A DNA stretch of 64,000 bases, taken from Aedes albopictus (lineage: Eukaryota; Arthropoda; Insecta; Diptera; Culicidae). Both the position numbers and the translations under genes were made by a program. The stretch spans positions 47,217,464 to 47,281,463 of the forward strand of contig NC_085138.1 in the NCBI RefSeq assembly GCF_035046485.1, written 5' to 3'. Under the pieces are notes generated by a model. The model saw nothing but the letters and a program-made list of their open reading frames with translations, was not told the origin of the DNA and did no database searches. Positions 23,881-33,730 of the stretch are shown piece after piece. The stretch's first letter is position 1. The number at the start of each line of letters is the position of its first letter.

Positions 23881-24691
23881 TTACACATTCGTGACGAACG
23901 ATCGACACTTCCAAAACGCTAGTTCTGGGCAAATAAGGGTCAATTCGTTCGGCATGCAGTGCACGGCACTACAAACTCAAATAAAGTATGTCATATGAAT
24001 ATGAAAGTGAGGAGTAGTGCAAAAAACCAAGCAGTCAGTGCTTCGTTTTTCATCATGTTCTTAAAGAAGAAGAAACGATCACTGTTGCCTCATCCATCAG
24101 AAAATGCCATGAATCATACTACAATTTCGTCGCAAATCGATCGTGAATCCTTTATTTTGAATCCAACTTGCGCACAAACAGCGTCTTCAAAGTTCAAGTT
24201 CAATCACATCTCTTTGCAAACAATCGCGCTGGAATAAAACTCTTTATCAGCAAGCAACTGTTGTGGCAAACAATCGCAAAACCGTACCCAATGATCAAAG
24301 TAGGCCGATCGCCGCGCCGCCTCTACTGATCTTATTTTTGCAAACATCGCACTCGACTCGCAGTAGCCTGAATGTTGACCGGCTGATTTCCGCGTAACGA
24401 TTGCTGTGATTGCACTTTAATTGAATATTGTTTGCATTTGCAAGTTTTTTTTTCTAGCGCATCCTACATATAGGTGTTGATTATTGTGATGAGTGTGACC
24501 TAATGCGACCCTTTCTAATCTTCAGTGGGTTAGTAGTAGACTGACTGAGGAGGATGGCGCTCTGTCTGAGCTGTTTAGCAAGTTTCATCATCTAGGTCGA
24601 CATCGCTTTGTTCTGCGAAATTGTTCGCAGAACTCGTTGGATGGTTCAAAGTTCATCGTTGGAAATTCCGACTCGCGTTATTTCCGTGATT
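23881..24691. other. No recognised gene
   Basis: Sequence of mixed composition directly after the 11-bp array. A 92-codon frame at 23959-24237 has no recognisable domain. No transposon ends were seen. Confidence 0.35.
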
Positions 24692-24701
24692 CCACATACC
24701 T

Positions 24702-24967
24702 TCTTCTTCTTCTTCTTCTTTATGGCTCTACGTCCCCACTGGAACTTGGCCAACCCTCTTCAACTTAGTGTTCTTTGAGCACTTCCACAGTTATTAATTG
24801 AAGGGCTTTCTTTGCCTGCCATTGCATGATTTAGTACATTGTGAGGCAAGGACAATGATACACTATGCCCAGGGAGTCGAGAAAATTTCCCCGACCGGAA
24901 CGGGAATCGAATCCGCCGTCTCCGGATTGGCGATCCATAGCCTTAACCACTAGGCTAACTGGAGACC
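24702..24967 (-). mobile_element. tRNA-derived SINE, second subfamily, with target duplication
   Basis: Minus-strand SINE. Read in reverse it begins GGGGTCTCCAGTTAGCCTAG, has A-box-like TAGCCTAGTGGTTAAGG and B-box GGATTCGATTCCCG, and ends in a (GAA)n run (the TTCTTC run at the left). The 10-base duplication CCACATACCT flanks it (24692-24701 and 24968-24977). The body resembles 14819-15090 in plan (CGTCCCCACTGG, CCACAGTTATTAA, CTATGCCCAGGGAGTC) but differs in sequence. A relative lies at 44698-44952. Confidence 0.9.
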
Positions 24968-25010
24968 CCACATACCTCTAGGGTACATAAATGTTAATTG
25001 TACCCGTACC

Positions 25011-25018
25011 CTGTAGGG
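25011..25018. repeat. Left 8-bp target duplication CTGTAGGG
   Basis: CTGTAGGG precedes the hAT terminus at 25019 and recurs exactly at 26549-26556. Confidence 0.93.
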
Positions 25019-26548
25019 CAGTGATCCTCAGCCTTACTGTCTTTGCGGGCCAAAGTTGAATTTTAAAATGAGACTGCGGGCCGCAAGTCGTTCAAGTGTT
25101 AATTTTCAACAATTTTCAAGATTTAACACAATCCATTTGTTTGATTTTTTTATATTGAACAGGAGCAAAGAACTAAACAACCTGGTTATCAGAAAATAGT
25201 GATTCACTTGAAAAAATCCTGAAAATCGAAGGGAATTGAAAACAGAGGTTTTAAGACCGTAATATCTAAATGTTGTAGTTCATAGTATCAAAAATGTTGA
25301 GCAAATTATTTCAGACTAATTACTTAAAAGTCATACGTAAAATAAGCAATAGCAACGCTGGCTAAAATAATAAGGTAAAAGCACTGAACTTCGCACCCCT
25401 TAAATTCTGCTCCAATCTTCGCCATTTCATACATAAAGAAGTAACCTTATCGAATTCTTTAAGAATATTGTGAAAAAAATTACAGCGTACTTATAGTGCA
25501 GATTTTAAATGCAGAATTGTGGAAGTCCTAGGCACGATCACGGACATTTTTTATGTAAGACCCCTGAATCCAGTTTAAACAAATTGTCGAATTCCATCTG
25601 AAGCTTAGGGATTTCCTGAAAAGTATATCAAACCCTTTATTAAAAAAAAGTCTAAGAACTGTGAGGTTTTTTGGGACTTCTTGTGGATTTTGAGACATTT
25701 CAAAATAATATGTAGCGATCCCAGGGTTCTCGGAAGAAATTCCAAAAACTGCCTGGAGATACTGTTGTGGAAATCTCTGATGTTTTTTTTTAGTTTTTCT
25801 TGCGTAATTCCTTAGGAAGCCAATGAAGAAAAACCTGCAGACATGATTTTCTGAGCAATGTGTAGAAGTATTTGTAGCCGAATTAGAATGGATATTTTAA
25901 GAGGAATTCCCAAAAGTATTGCTAAGTGATAAAGAGTGTCTTGCCAAATCCCTGACGTTTTTAGTGAAATTTGTTTGGGCAACACTTCCTTTTGAGAGAA
26001 GTTAAAGGCAAAAATTCAGTATTTTTTTTTTTTGGAATAGTTTCCTCGTAGAAGTTCTGAACATAAAGTATATCGAATTCAAGGAAGTTTTTCGCCGATA
26101 AAAACAAAACAAAAATAATTTAAAATTTATTTTCGTCAAATTGAATGGATTATTAATGACGAGTTCTGCCACAAGTCAAAAATTCATGGCAGAGAATCTG
26201 TGAAATTTAACCTAAACTCATTAAATATTTGATTGAAACATGCCGTTCTCAACCAACAACAGTTTCGATTATTTTCGGAACAAAATTCGTAAAAGTAGTC
26301 CTTTACAGTAAAAAGTTAAAGTTAACGTAAATCTTACTTCTTTAGGACAGTTCTCTATGATATAGGCAAAACTTCAGTAGTTAATATTCACTCTGATGAA
26401 AGTTTTAAAATATGGTGAAATTTCTGCTTTTCATTGTAGAATCTGTAAGTGGGCCACTTTCTCATACATTTCAAAATCAGTTCGCGGGCCACACAGAACC
26501 TGGTCGAGGGCCGCATGCGGCCCGCGGGCCGCAGTTTGGTGACCACTG
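25019..26548. mobile_element. Non-autonomous hAT element, 1530 bp
   Basis: The left terminus is CAGTGATCCTCAGCC and the right is GGTGACCACTG, the imperfect reverse complement, with GCGGGCCGCA subterminal motifs near both ends. The perfect 8-base duplication CTGTAGGG (25011-25018, 26549-26556) places it in the hAT superfamily. The interior is AT-rich and non-coding. Length and subterminal GGGCCGCATGCGGCC motif match 18971-20506, so both belong to one family at different ages. Confidence 0.92.
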
Positions 26549-26635
26549 CTGTAGGGTGAAGGGTAAGGGTAGAGGGTACAGCCGATAGGGTGGAGGTTAA
26601 GATGGAGCGTATAGTAGAGGGTTAGGTTAGAGGCA
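26549..26635 (+). repeat. AGGGT-rich tract
   Basis: Loose iteration of AGGGT(A) words (TAGGGTGAAGGGTAAGGGTAGAGGGTA). Its continuation, TACCCGTACCCTGTAGGG, lies before the hAT element at 24995-25018, so the transposon split an older tract. It is not the insect TTAGG telomere repeat. Confidence 0.55.
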
Positions 26636-26734
26636 CTTACCAGAATTTCTGGTATGTCTGAAACATATTGGAAAACTTGTAATTATAAGGCACAAAATGT
26701 TGATAATTAATTAGTTGAGAGATGAAATTTGTGA

Positions 26735-27130
26735 AAAAAAATCGTGTTCTGGTGGGATTCGAACCAACGACTCCGTATTCGCTAGACCGGTGCTTTAACC
26801 AATTAGGCCATAGAACATGTTTCGATTCTACGGAATAGAAAGCCAAACTGTCTCCGAAGCCACACCGTATGCACTCCTTTTTTCACAAATCCATCGCTCC
26901 AGAGCGATTTTTTTTTTATGGAGCCGAGACTTACTTTCGTACTCCGCATACCTAGCCGAAAGAGATGGATTTGTGAAAAAGGAGTGCTTACGGTGTGGCT
27001 TCAGAATCAGTTTGGCTTTCTTTTCCGCAGATTCATTATGTGTTCTGTGGCTTTGCTGGCACCGGTCTAGCGAATATGGAGCAGTTGGTTCAGATCCCAC
27101 CAGAATGCGATTTTCATTCACAAATTTCAT
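26735..27130. mobile_element. Head-to-head pair of tRNA-derived SINE copies
   Basis: At 26744-26816 the minus strand reads as a tRNA-like head (TGGCCTAATTGGTTAAAGCA, GGTTCGAATCCCACC, ends GTTCT/AGAAC). At about 27040-27108 a diverged copy is on the plus strand (CACCGGTCTAGCGAATATGG, GGTTCAGATCCCACC). Between them GAAGCCACACCGTATGCACT and its reverse complement form a further inverted pair (26855-26895 against 26960-27001). Mismatches in the anticodon stem and the spacing argue against a functional tRNA gene. The whole could fold into a long hairpin. Confidence 0.65.
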
Positions 27131-27289
27131 CATTTCGTGTCTGCTAGTCGGAAGTCCAACTTTGACATGGCATTTCTCGGTCGTTTTTCAACCGATTTCA
27201 AAACTTTTTTTGCGATGGAACCGGACAGGTTTCAAGAACGTCGTCCATTAAAAAAAAAGATGCGTCTACCCAAAGTTATTAAGCAAAGG

Positions 27290-28320
27290 CACTTTTTTAG
27301 AGCGCATTTTTTGCACACATTGATCAATAAAACAAAATTTAAAGCGATGACATATGATTTTTTCGACTCTAAATCATGCGTACAGCCAGAGTGAACATGT
27401 TTATGCAAAATTCGTGATTTTTCAGTACACTGATATTTTACCTTACTGAAAAAACTGTAAAAATACTCTATTTTTCACATAAAATAAGCAATAAATCAAA
27501 ATTCAAAGCGATGACATATAGTTTTTTTGGTCTTAAATTGTTTGTAGGGTTGTACTGGACATTTTTGATGAACAATGAAAATGTTCTCATTACACTCTTA
27601 TTTTGTTTTACCCGAAAAACTACGAAAATTCCATATTTTTTACACTAAGCAGTGAACAAAACTAAATTTAAAACGATAACATGTAGTTTTTTAGCCTTGA
27701 AATGTTCGTAGCAGTTTGGGGGACATACTTGAAGAATAATAGTAATGCTTTCATTACACTCAAATTTTGATTCACTCAAAAATCAACGAAAGTACCACAT
27801 TTTCACACAGTGGTTAACAAAAAAATGGTTTACATTGCTTTGTAGTTTTTTTGCCTTTAAATTATTCGTGAAAGCGTACGTTTTTGATAAGTAATATTGA
27901 CGTTTTTATGATACACAATTAATTTATTTTACTCAAAAAGTTACAAAAATACCAAAATTTTCATACAAAACAGTCAATGTGTAGATATATGGCCTTAAAA
28001 TTTCCGTTACAATGTACTGGAGCTGTTTGATAAAATTTTGATGTTAACATTACACCAATATTTTGTTTTATAAAAAAAATGTACGAAAATACCATATTTT
28101 TACACAAAATAGCAGATAAGCCAAAATTTAAAGCAATGACATATAGTTTTTCAACTTTGAATTTATCGTAGTAGTTTAGTGGATTCATTTGAACAACCTT
28201 TGTAATGTTTTTATTACACTCATATTTTATTTCACTCGGAATACTAGGAAAATATCACATTTTTCACACAAAGTAGTCAACAAATAAAAATTTAAGGCAA
28301 TGCATTGTGGATTTTTGCCT
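27290..28320 (+). repeat. Diverged ~163-bp tandem satellite
   Basis: A landmark AAAGCGATGACATATAGTTTTTT and its variants recur at about 27342, 27504, 27669, 28128 and 28294, with degenerate copies between, giving spacings near 162-166 bases. Each unit also has an ATTACACTCATATTTTGTTTTAC-like segment and an AAAATACCATATTTTTCACA-like segment. About six units are visible, clearly diverged from each other. Short frames are shadows. Confidence 0.82.
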
Positions 28321-28860
28321 CATCCAATGGAAAAAGTGTGATCAATTTCGACCCGGAGATCAATTTGACCCCGGTGTACGGTACCCTGATCCTTTCCCTC
28401 TGAATGTGAATGGAAATCAATTTTGAAAATATTGCTCCACTTATAGAACATCAAAAACTACACAATAACGAAATACATGTAGTTTCGGCCTTCGAAAAAT
28501 CGTTAAATTTTTAACTAAATGAACTTCCATAATATTTGAATAATGGATTTTTTTAAACTATATCGTGAAAGTATTTCTAACGTTATTCATTGACAGATTG
28601 GATTCCACAGTATAGGCGTAAATGGACTGCACATATTTCGAAGTTGAATCGTTTGATCCGAGCACGTTTCATTTTTTTAATTCTGGCTTTTCTCTTCAGC
28701 AAAAGGAGTATGATAATCCAAATCAGATACGTTTGTTTGAGAAAGTTTAAGAAATTGCTCAGTAATGCCATTTGAAATTTAAGTGCCATTGACTCTGGCA
28801 CATAAATAAATACAAAATGTAAATTGTTTTCCATAAAATTTTCCACTGTTGAGGAAAATC
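28321..28860. other. No recognised feature
   Basis: AT-rich DNA with short frames on both strands at 28583-28846. No domain, inverted ends or duplication were recognised. Confidence 0.35.
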
Positions 28861-28977
28861 AGTTGGAGAAGTCGTGAAGACTATTCAGGAAGTCCGGAAA
28901 CATTCTCGAAAAAAAAATTTGGAAGGTAATTTCTTTAGATCCCCTTAGTATTTATTGGAAATTTCTTCAAAAAAGTA

Positions 28978-29152
28978 TTTTTTGTCTATATTAACGAGAT
29001 TTTCAACCCTAGGCTAGTTCATCTCGGGACCCACGCTATACTTCCCTTCCAAAGCAAGAACCCACATTTTGTGAGTATGTCAGGAGTGGGATTCGATTCC
29101 AGGTTCTTGGCGTGAAATTTTGGTGTTCTAACCACCACACCAGGACCGCTCC
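28978..29152 (-). mobile_element. tRNA-derived SINE with LINE-like tail
   Basis: On the minus strand: head GGAGCGGTCCTGGTGTGG with A-box-like TGGTGTGGTGGTTAGAACA, B-box GGAATCGAATCCC, then a tail CCCGAGATGAACTAGCCTAG leading to GGTTGAAAATCTCGTTAATATAGACAAA. The tail is close to the AGACTCTCAGCCCAGTTT / TTTGTCTTTATTATAGAG block repeated inside the satellite at 58.7-63.1 kb. Target duplication was not identified. Confidence 0.75.
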
Positions 29153-30235
29153 GATTCTTTCGGTATATTTTTTGAAAGCTGCTTCGACAATTCTTTTAGG
29201 AGTTGACTCGGCAGTTATTTTAGCAATTTCATCAGCAGCTCTTTCGGAAGTTGTTACGGCAGATTTCTGTCAACTCTTTTGCAAATTTCTTATCTGTGTC
29301 TTGGAGGCAAAAGAATTGAAATAAATAAATTCAAAGCCAAAAAAAAAAAACAAAATAAAATAAAAATTTCTCATTTACTTTTCTTGCAATTTCATACGTT
29401 TTGGAAATTTTATTTTCTGGAGTTCACGCATCGATTCCTCCGGAAATCCCTTTGAGCATTCCTTCAATTCCTGCAGTTGTAAATTCGGCAACGCTTCTGG
29501 GAATATATTCTTAAATTTCTTAAAAAATTCTTGGTCAATTCTTTTGGAATTCCTTCAGGACGTTTTTCGGACAATTTTTTTTTGTGAATCCTTTGGAATT
29601 TTTTATCAATATCTTTCTGTGTTCTATCAACAATTGTTCCCTTGCAGAAAAAATTACATGTGTTGTGAATTTATTGGAAATTTATCTGAATTTATTAGAC
29701 GATTGCTTCGTGAATTCCTTAGTAAAGCTTCTGGGAATTTTTGTAGCAGTTTCTTTGAAAATATGTTCAGAAATTTCTGTGAAACTTGCTTTGAAATTAT
29801 CTTTTTCATCCTCAGGCAAATATCTTTGAGGTTTCTGTTGGGAATTTCTTTGAATGATTCGTCAGCAACTATTTAAAAATTCCTTTGGCAATTTCTCCGG
29901 GAATAACTTTAAAAATTCCTTCGGCAATTCATTTGAAAATTCATTCGAAAAATCCTTCATTCATTTCTTTTAGGAGTTCTTCAGGAATCCCCTTAGAGAT
30001 TTCTCTGACATTGTCTTTGCAAAAACTTCGGTAATTTCATTGAAAATTACTAAAAAATTTTTTTTTTGACAATTCCTTCAAAAATTCCTGCAGCATATTC
30101 TTTGAGAATTCCTTCAGAAATTTATTTGTTAATTCTTGCGGAGATTTTTATTGAATTTGTTTTGTCAACTCCATTGGAACCTTTTTGAGTGATTCCTGTA
30201 GGATTTTCTTCGGCAATTGGATTTTTAAATTTTGA
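29153..30235. repeat. Degenerate TTCCTTTGGAATTTC repeat
   Basis: Loose iteration of AATTCCTTCGG, ATTTCTTTG and GGAATTCCTT words. Frames at 29544-29876 and 29584-29829 are products of this low complexity. The block continues the short piece at 28860-28977 across the SINE. Confidence 0.8.
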
Positions 30236-30570
30236 AAAACTTATTGATTTATTGATTTGACATAGAATAGCACCTTTTTCTGAGCCACTGTGATTTTTTC
30301 CAGATTTTTAAAACTTCATATTGATACCTAAAATCAATTTCAAAGAGATTTTTGAAAATCACCTGTTGACGGCTGAGCAACTACTTCACAGCTCCGCCCA
30401 GTTCAAAATCCGACGAGGGGTGATTCAATAAATCGCTCCGATACAAACTTCAAATTGATTTTTAAGAAGGTTCCCGGACATCAAAAATAATTAATAATTT
30501 GTATTTCTGCGTGCATATTCAGAATATGAAAATATCTCAACACCGTTAGGGAAGCCAATTAATAAAAGTA
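30236..30570. other. No recognised feature
   Basis: AT-rich sequence without open frames, inverted ends or tandem structure that I could see. Confidence 0.35.
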
Positions 30571-30789
30571 TTTCTTAGACAATATCCTTGAAAATTTTTT
30601 CAGCTGTTTCTCTGGAAATTCCTTCGGCAATTTCATTGAGCGTTTCTCTGGCAGTTTTCGGTCTTTTTGCCTTTATCGTACACCAAAGTGTACTTAAAGG
30701 CTATATGTTCACTCAAAAAAAAAACGAATTTTCGATAGAAGGCTCGAAGGGTCAAGTCACATATACCGATCGACTCAGTTCGTCCAATT

Positions 30790-30856
30790 GAGATGATGTC
30801 TGTATGTGTGTATGTATGTGTGTATGTATGTGTGTATGTATGTATGTCTGTGCGCA
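30790..30856 (+). repeat. (TGTGTATGTA)n microsatellite
   Basis: Iterated GTATGTGTGTATGTATGTG inside copy A, at the place where copy B carries its (AC)n run. Confidence 0.9.
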
Positions 30857-31149
30857 AAAAAGTTCACTCACTTTTAAGGCACTTCCCATTGACCCATTTT
30901 TCGGATTATAGCTCGAATCGAACCGGAATTTCACCGCATTGTTTGCTATTAAAAATGGTCCAAATCGGTTAAGGCATTCCGGAGTAATGGCCATTGCAGT
31001 GATCCGGACCAGCACCGTTATACCTGGCCGTATATGAAACTGAACCAATCCCCATCATGCGACACATCAAATTGCGTCGATTTTTGTAACCACTAGCATG
31101 GTTGGTGAATTTTGTGTGAAAATCAACACTCGAGACCAGTAATTCCACG

Positions 31150-31995
31150 ATGTTGGCCCAAAATTCAAGATGGCGGTTGTTTAATATAGCTTTAGGCTCT
31201 AAAACCATGCAATGGTGACCAAAATGTACAAGATGGTGGTCTAAAATCCATGATGGCGGCTCCAAATTCAAGATAGCGTCTGTTTAATGAACTTTAAGGC
31301 CTGAAACAATGCAATATGGGTATATTTGGTTTGGGGCAACTGTCCGAAGTCCAAAAATGGTGACCAAAATATCCAAGATGGCGGTCTAAAATCCAAGATG
31401 GTGGCTCTAAATTCAAAAAGACGGCTGTTTAACGGAGTTTTGGGCTCTAAAACCATGCAATATGGGTATATTTCATATGGAGAAGATGTCCGGAGTCCAA
31501 AAATGGTGACCAGAATATCCAAGATGACGGTCTCAAACCCAATATGGCGATCTAAATTCCAAGATGGCGACTACAAATTCAAGATGGCGGCAAGTTAATG
31601 GAATTTTAGGCCATAAAACCATGCAATATGGATATATTTGGTATGATCTTCCACTGGAGCCCGAAAATGACGACCAGAATATCAAAGATGGCGGTTTAAA
31701 ATCCAAGATGGTGACGCCCAATTCAATATGGCGCTGCTTCAATATGGATATATTTGGTATGAGAAAGATGTCTGGAGTCCAAAAATGGGGACCTGAATCC
31801 AAGGAGGCGGTCTAAAACTCAAGATAGCAGTTCGAAATGCAAGATGGCGGCTTCTAATGGAGTTGAGGCCCCTAAACCATGCAATATGGGTAAATTTGGT
31901 ATGGGTAAGATGACTGGAGTTCAAAAATGGCGACCAAAATTTCTTAGATGAAGGACTTGAATCCAAAATGACGGCTCAAAACTCAAGATGGTTAA
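31150..31995 (+). repeat. ~150-bp tandem repeat with AAGATGGCGG words
   Basis: The landmark ACCATGCAATATGGGTATATTTGG recurs at about 31300, 31450, 31615 and 31877 with a partial copy at 31740, at spacings of about 120-166 bases. Each unit carries several AAGATGGCGG or CCAAGATGG words and a GTCCGGAGTCCAAAAATGGTGACC segment. Frames on both strands (for example 31326-31598, 31533-31802) are by-products. Traces of the same words (CCATCTTGGATGTTCTGG) occur in copy B at about 41190-41215. Confidence 0.85.
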
Positions 31996-32048
31996 AGTCA
32001 ATTTCTTGATTTTGCTTTGGCTGACCAAGCCATGTGGAAAATTACGCT

Positions 32049-32393
32049 GTTGAAAATGCTTTGACATCCATGTGCACAACAGAACATGTGCTCGATGAAC
32101 AAATTGAGATTTGAATTATGAAAAGAAATCCACGTACTCCGATAAGACTCAAACTCACGACTCCCCCGAACTCACGACTGTGGAATCGAGTTCCGTTCTA
32201 GGCCTGTTGGCGACGGAGATAGTCAAGTGACTCCGTAGTTTGAAGGAATAGAAGGGCCCGTCTAGCGAATTAGGAGTCGTGAGTTCGAGTCTCACCGGAG
32301 TATGTTGATTTCTTTTCATAATTCAAATCTCAATTTGTTCATCGAGCACATGTTCTATTGTACACATGGATGTCAAAGCATTTTCAACAGCTC
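32049..32393. repeat. Inverted pair with tRNA-like core
   Basis: Positions 32049-32170 (GCTGTTGAAAATGCTTTGAC onward) are repeated inverted at 32275-32393. The core at 32259-32300 (CCGTCTAGCGAATTAGGAGT, then GAGTTCGAGTCTCACC) resembles the 3' half of the tRNA-like head at 26744-26816. It looks like a SINE head duplicated head-to-head, as at 26735-27130. Confidence 0.7.
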
Positions 32394-32579
32394 AAGATTG
32401 TTGCCCATACATTAGAAGCCAGATAAACGGTATAATTCCTGGTGCCATGATGTGGATTTTTGTTAAACGTATGAAAGTGCGATATTCATCAACATGTCAC
32501 TCGAGTTTTGTTGAAATGGGGTTTCAAAGCCACGAGAAAGGCGCCATCACTGCTATGTGGATTAATTAGGGGTTTTTCC

Positions 32580-33295
32580 ATTAGAGTTCTTATTTTTTTG
32601 GGAATAGATTCCGAACAATTCCATTTTCAGATTCCTTCGGCCTTATTTTGGAAGTCTCCATTACTTTGTGTTTTTTTTTTCTGAAATTCTTTGAAAATTT
32701 CCTTCAACAATTCCGAATATCCGGAAATAAAGTCTGATAAATTTTCTAAGAGATGACCGAAGTAATTCATAAAGAAATCGCTGAAGAAATGCCCAATGAA
32801 TATGCTGGAAGAATTGTGGAAAGATTTACGAGCATAATTGCCTGTAAAATTTATAAATAAATGATCTAAAGGATGTGGAGTGAAATTGTCATTGAAGCTG
32901 CTTACAAAATTTTCGGAGAAAATTTGAAAAGTATTACCGAAAGGTTATCAAAAAAACATGACGAAGGAGTTCCCAAAAAACTAGAATTGGTAACGTGGTT
33001 ACCGAAAACAGATTCAAAGATATTGTCAAAGAAAAAAATCAAGCAAATTCCCAAAGGATTTATTGAAGAAATGCCACTTAAACTACCGAAGAAATTCCCA
33101 TCTCCTAGCTGAAGAAAAATTCAAAAAAAAAACTCTGAAAGGATTACCAAATAAATTTCCAAAGAAATTGACAAAGGATATAAAAATTTTCCCGAAAAAT
33201 TCTTAAAGGAATTGAGGAACAAATTTTTAATGCAATACTTTAAAAGGCTCCTTAAGAAACAGTAAAAATAATTCAGAAACATACTAACTGACAGA
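32580..33295. repeat. Degenerate GAAATTCCGAAAGAA repeat
   Basis: Loose iteration of GAAGAAATTCCC, CCAAAGGATT and ATTCCTTCGG words. The frame at 32873-33112 is a K/P/E-rich reading of this DNA without other support. Confidence 0.65.
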
Positions 33296-33299
33296 TTTC

Positions 33300-33432
33300 T
33301 TTGCCAAAGACCATTTTGCATTCATTTTTTAGAAATTTTCTTTGCGGAAAGTACCTGGATCGACCGGATAGCGAACCCGTCACACTTAGCATGGTCATGC
33401 TGAATACTCATGCTTTTACAGCTGAGACTCCC
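33300..33432 (-). mobile_element. Decayed SINE fragment
   Basis: Degenerate match to the 14819-15090 family: GCCAAAGACCATTTTGCAT, GTACCTGGATCGACCGGATA, AGCATGGTCATGCTGAATAC. The B-box is mutated (AGCGAACCCGTC). It is truncated and lacks target duplications. Confidence 0.75.
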
Positions 33433-33730
33433 ATAACCTATGAAAAGAAAAATGTAAAAAAAATAGTAACTAAGAACTATGCCCAACGCTTGAAGTAAAA
33501 AACAGGTATTTTTGAACTTAAGTTATTCATATACATATAGCATTTTTATTTGAATCATTTGGAATGAGCTCACCAGTAAATATTAATCCTCGTGTCCTTC
33601 GGAGAACATAAAGTTCTCAGATAAAAACTGAGGAAAGTGCTAACAGAACACTGCGCTGAGAATTAAGTTTTGTCCCACTGGAGCGCTACGGATTGAAAAA
33701 TTTCTAGAAATTCTAATTATTTCGTATATA
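33433..33730. other. No recognised feature
   Basis: About 300 bases of AT-rich DNA, without frames or repeats seen, up to the palindromic element. Confidence 0.35.

Larger units (their letters stand above)
30664..32570 (-). mobile_element. Tandem-array-bearing element, copy A (Helitron/HINE-like)
   Basis: Both ends match copy B (40872-43612) in inverted orientation. The left end TTTTTGCCTTTATCGTACAC, then GGCTATATGTTCACTC, matches the reverse complement of 43525-43612. The right end, GAGTTTTGTTGAAATGGGG through CACGAGAAAGGCGCC to GGATTAATTA, matches the reverse complement of 40872-40950. Near the left end GTACACCAAAGTGTAC is a hairpin, next to a TATG/TG microsatellite (30793-30852). The interior holds ~150-bp tandem repeats (31150-31995) and a tRNA-like inverted pair (32049-32393). 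No protein is encoded. Short subterminal inverted repeats (GCCTTT-TCGT at both ends), a terminal hairpin, a microsatellite and ~150-bp central repeats are the plan of HINE/DINE elements; the assignment is an inference. Confidence 0.65.

Noticed and set aside
23115..23998. Three overlapping 178-254 codon frames with DLDWIWIGFGL repeats
   Set aside because: Produced entirely by an 11-bp stop-free satellite; equal openness of all three frames and no non-repeat domain.
26549..26635. Telomeric repeat
   Set aside because: AGGGT words are irregular and short, and do not match TTAGG; the tract is interstitial.
26744..26816. Functional tRNA gene on the minus strand
   Set aside because: A- and B-box-like segments are good, but the anticodon stem has mismatches, the acceptor is one base short and a diverged inverted copy lies 230 bases away; a SINE head is more likely.
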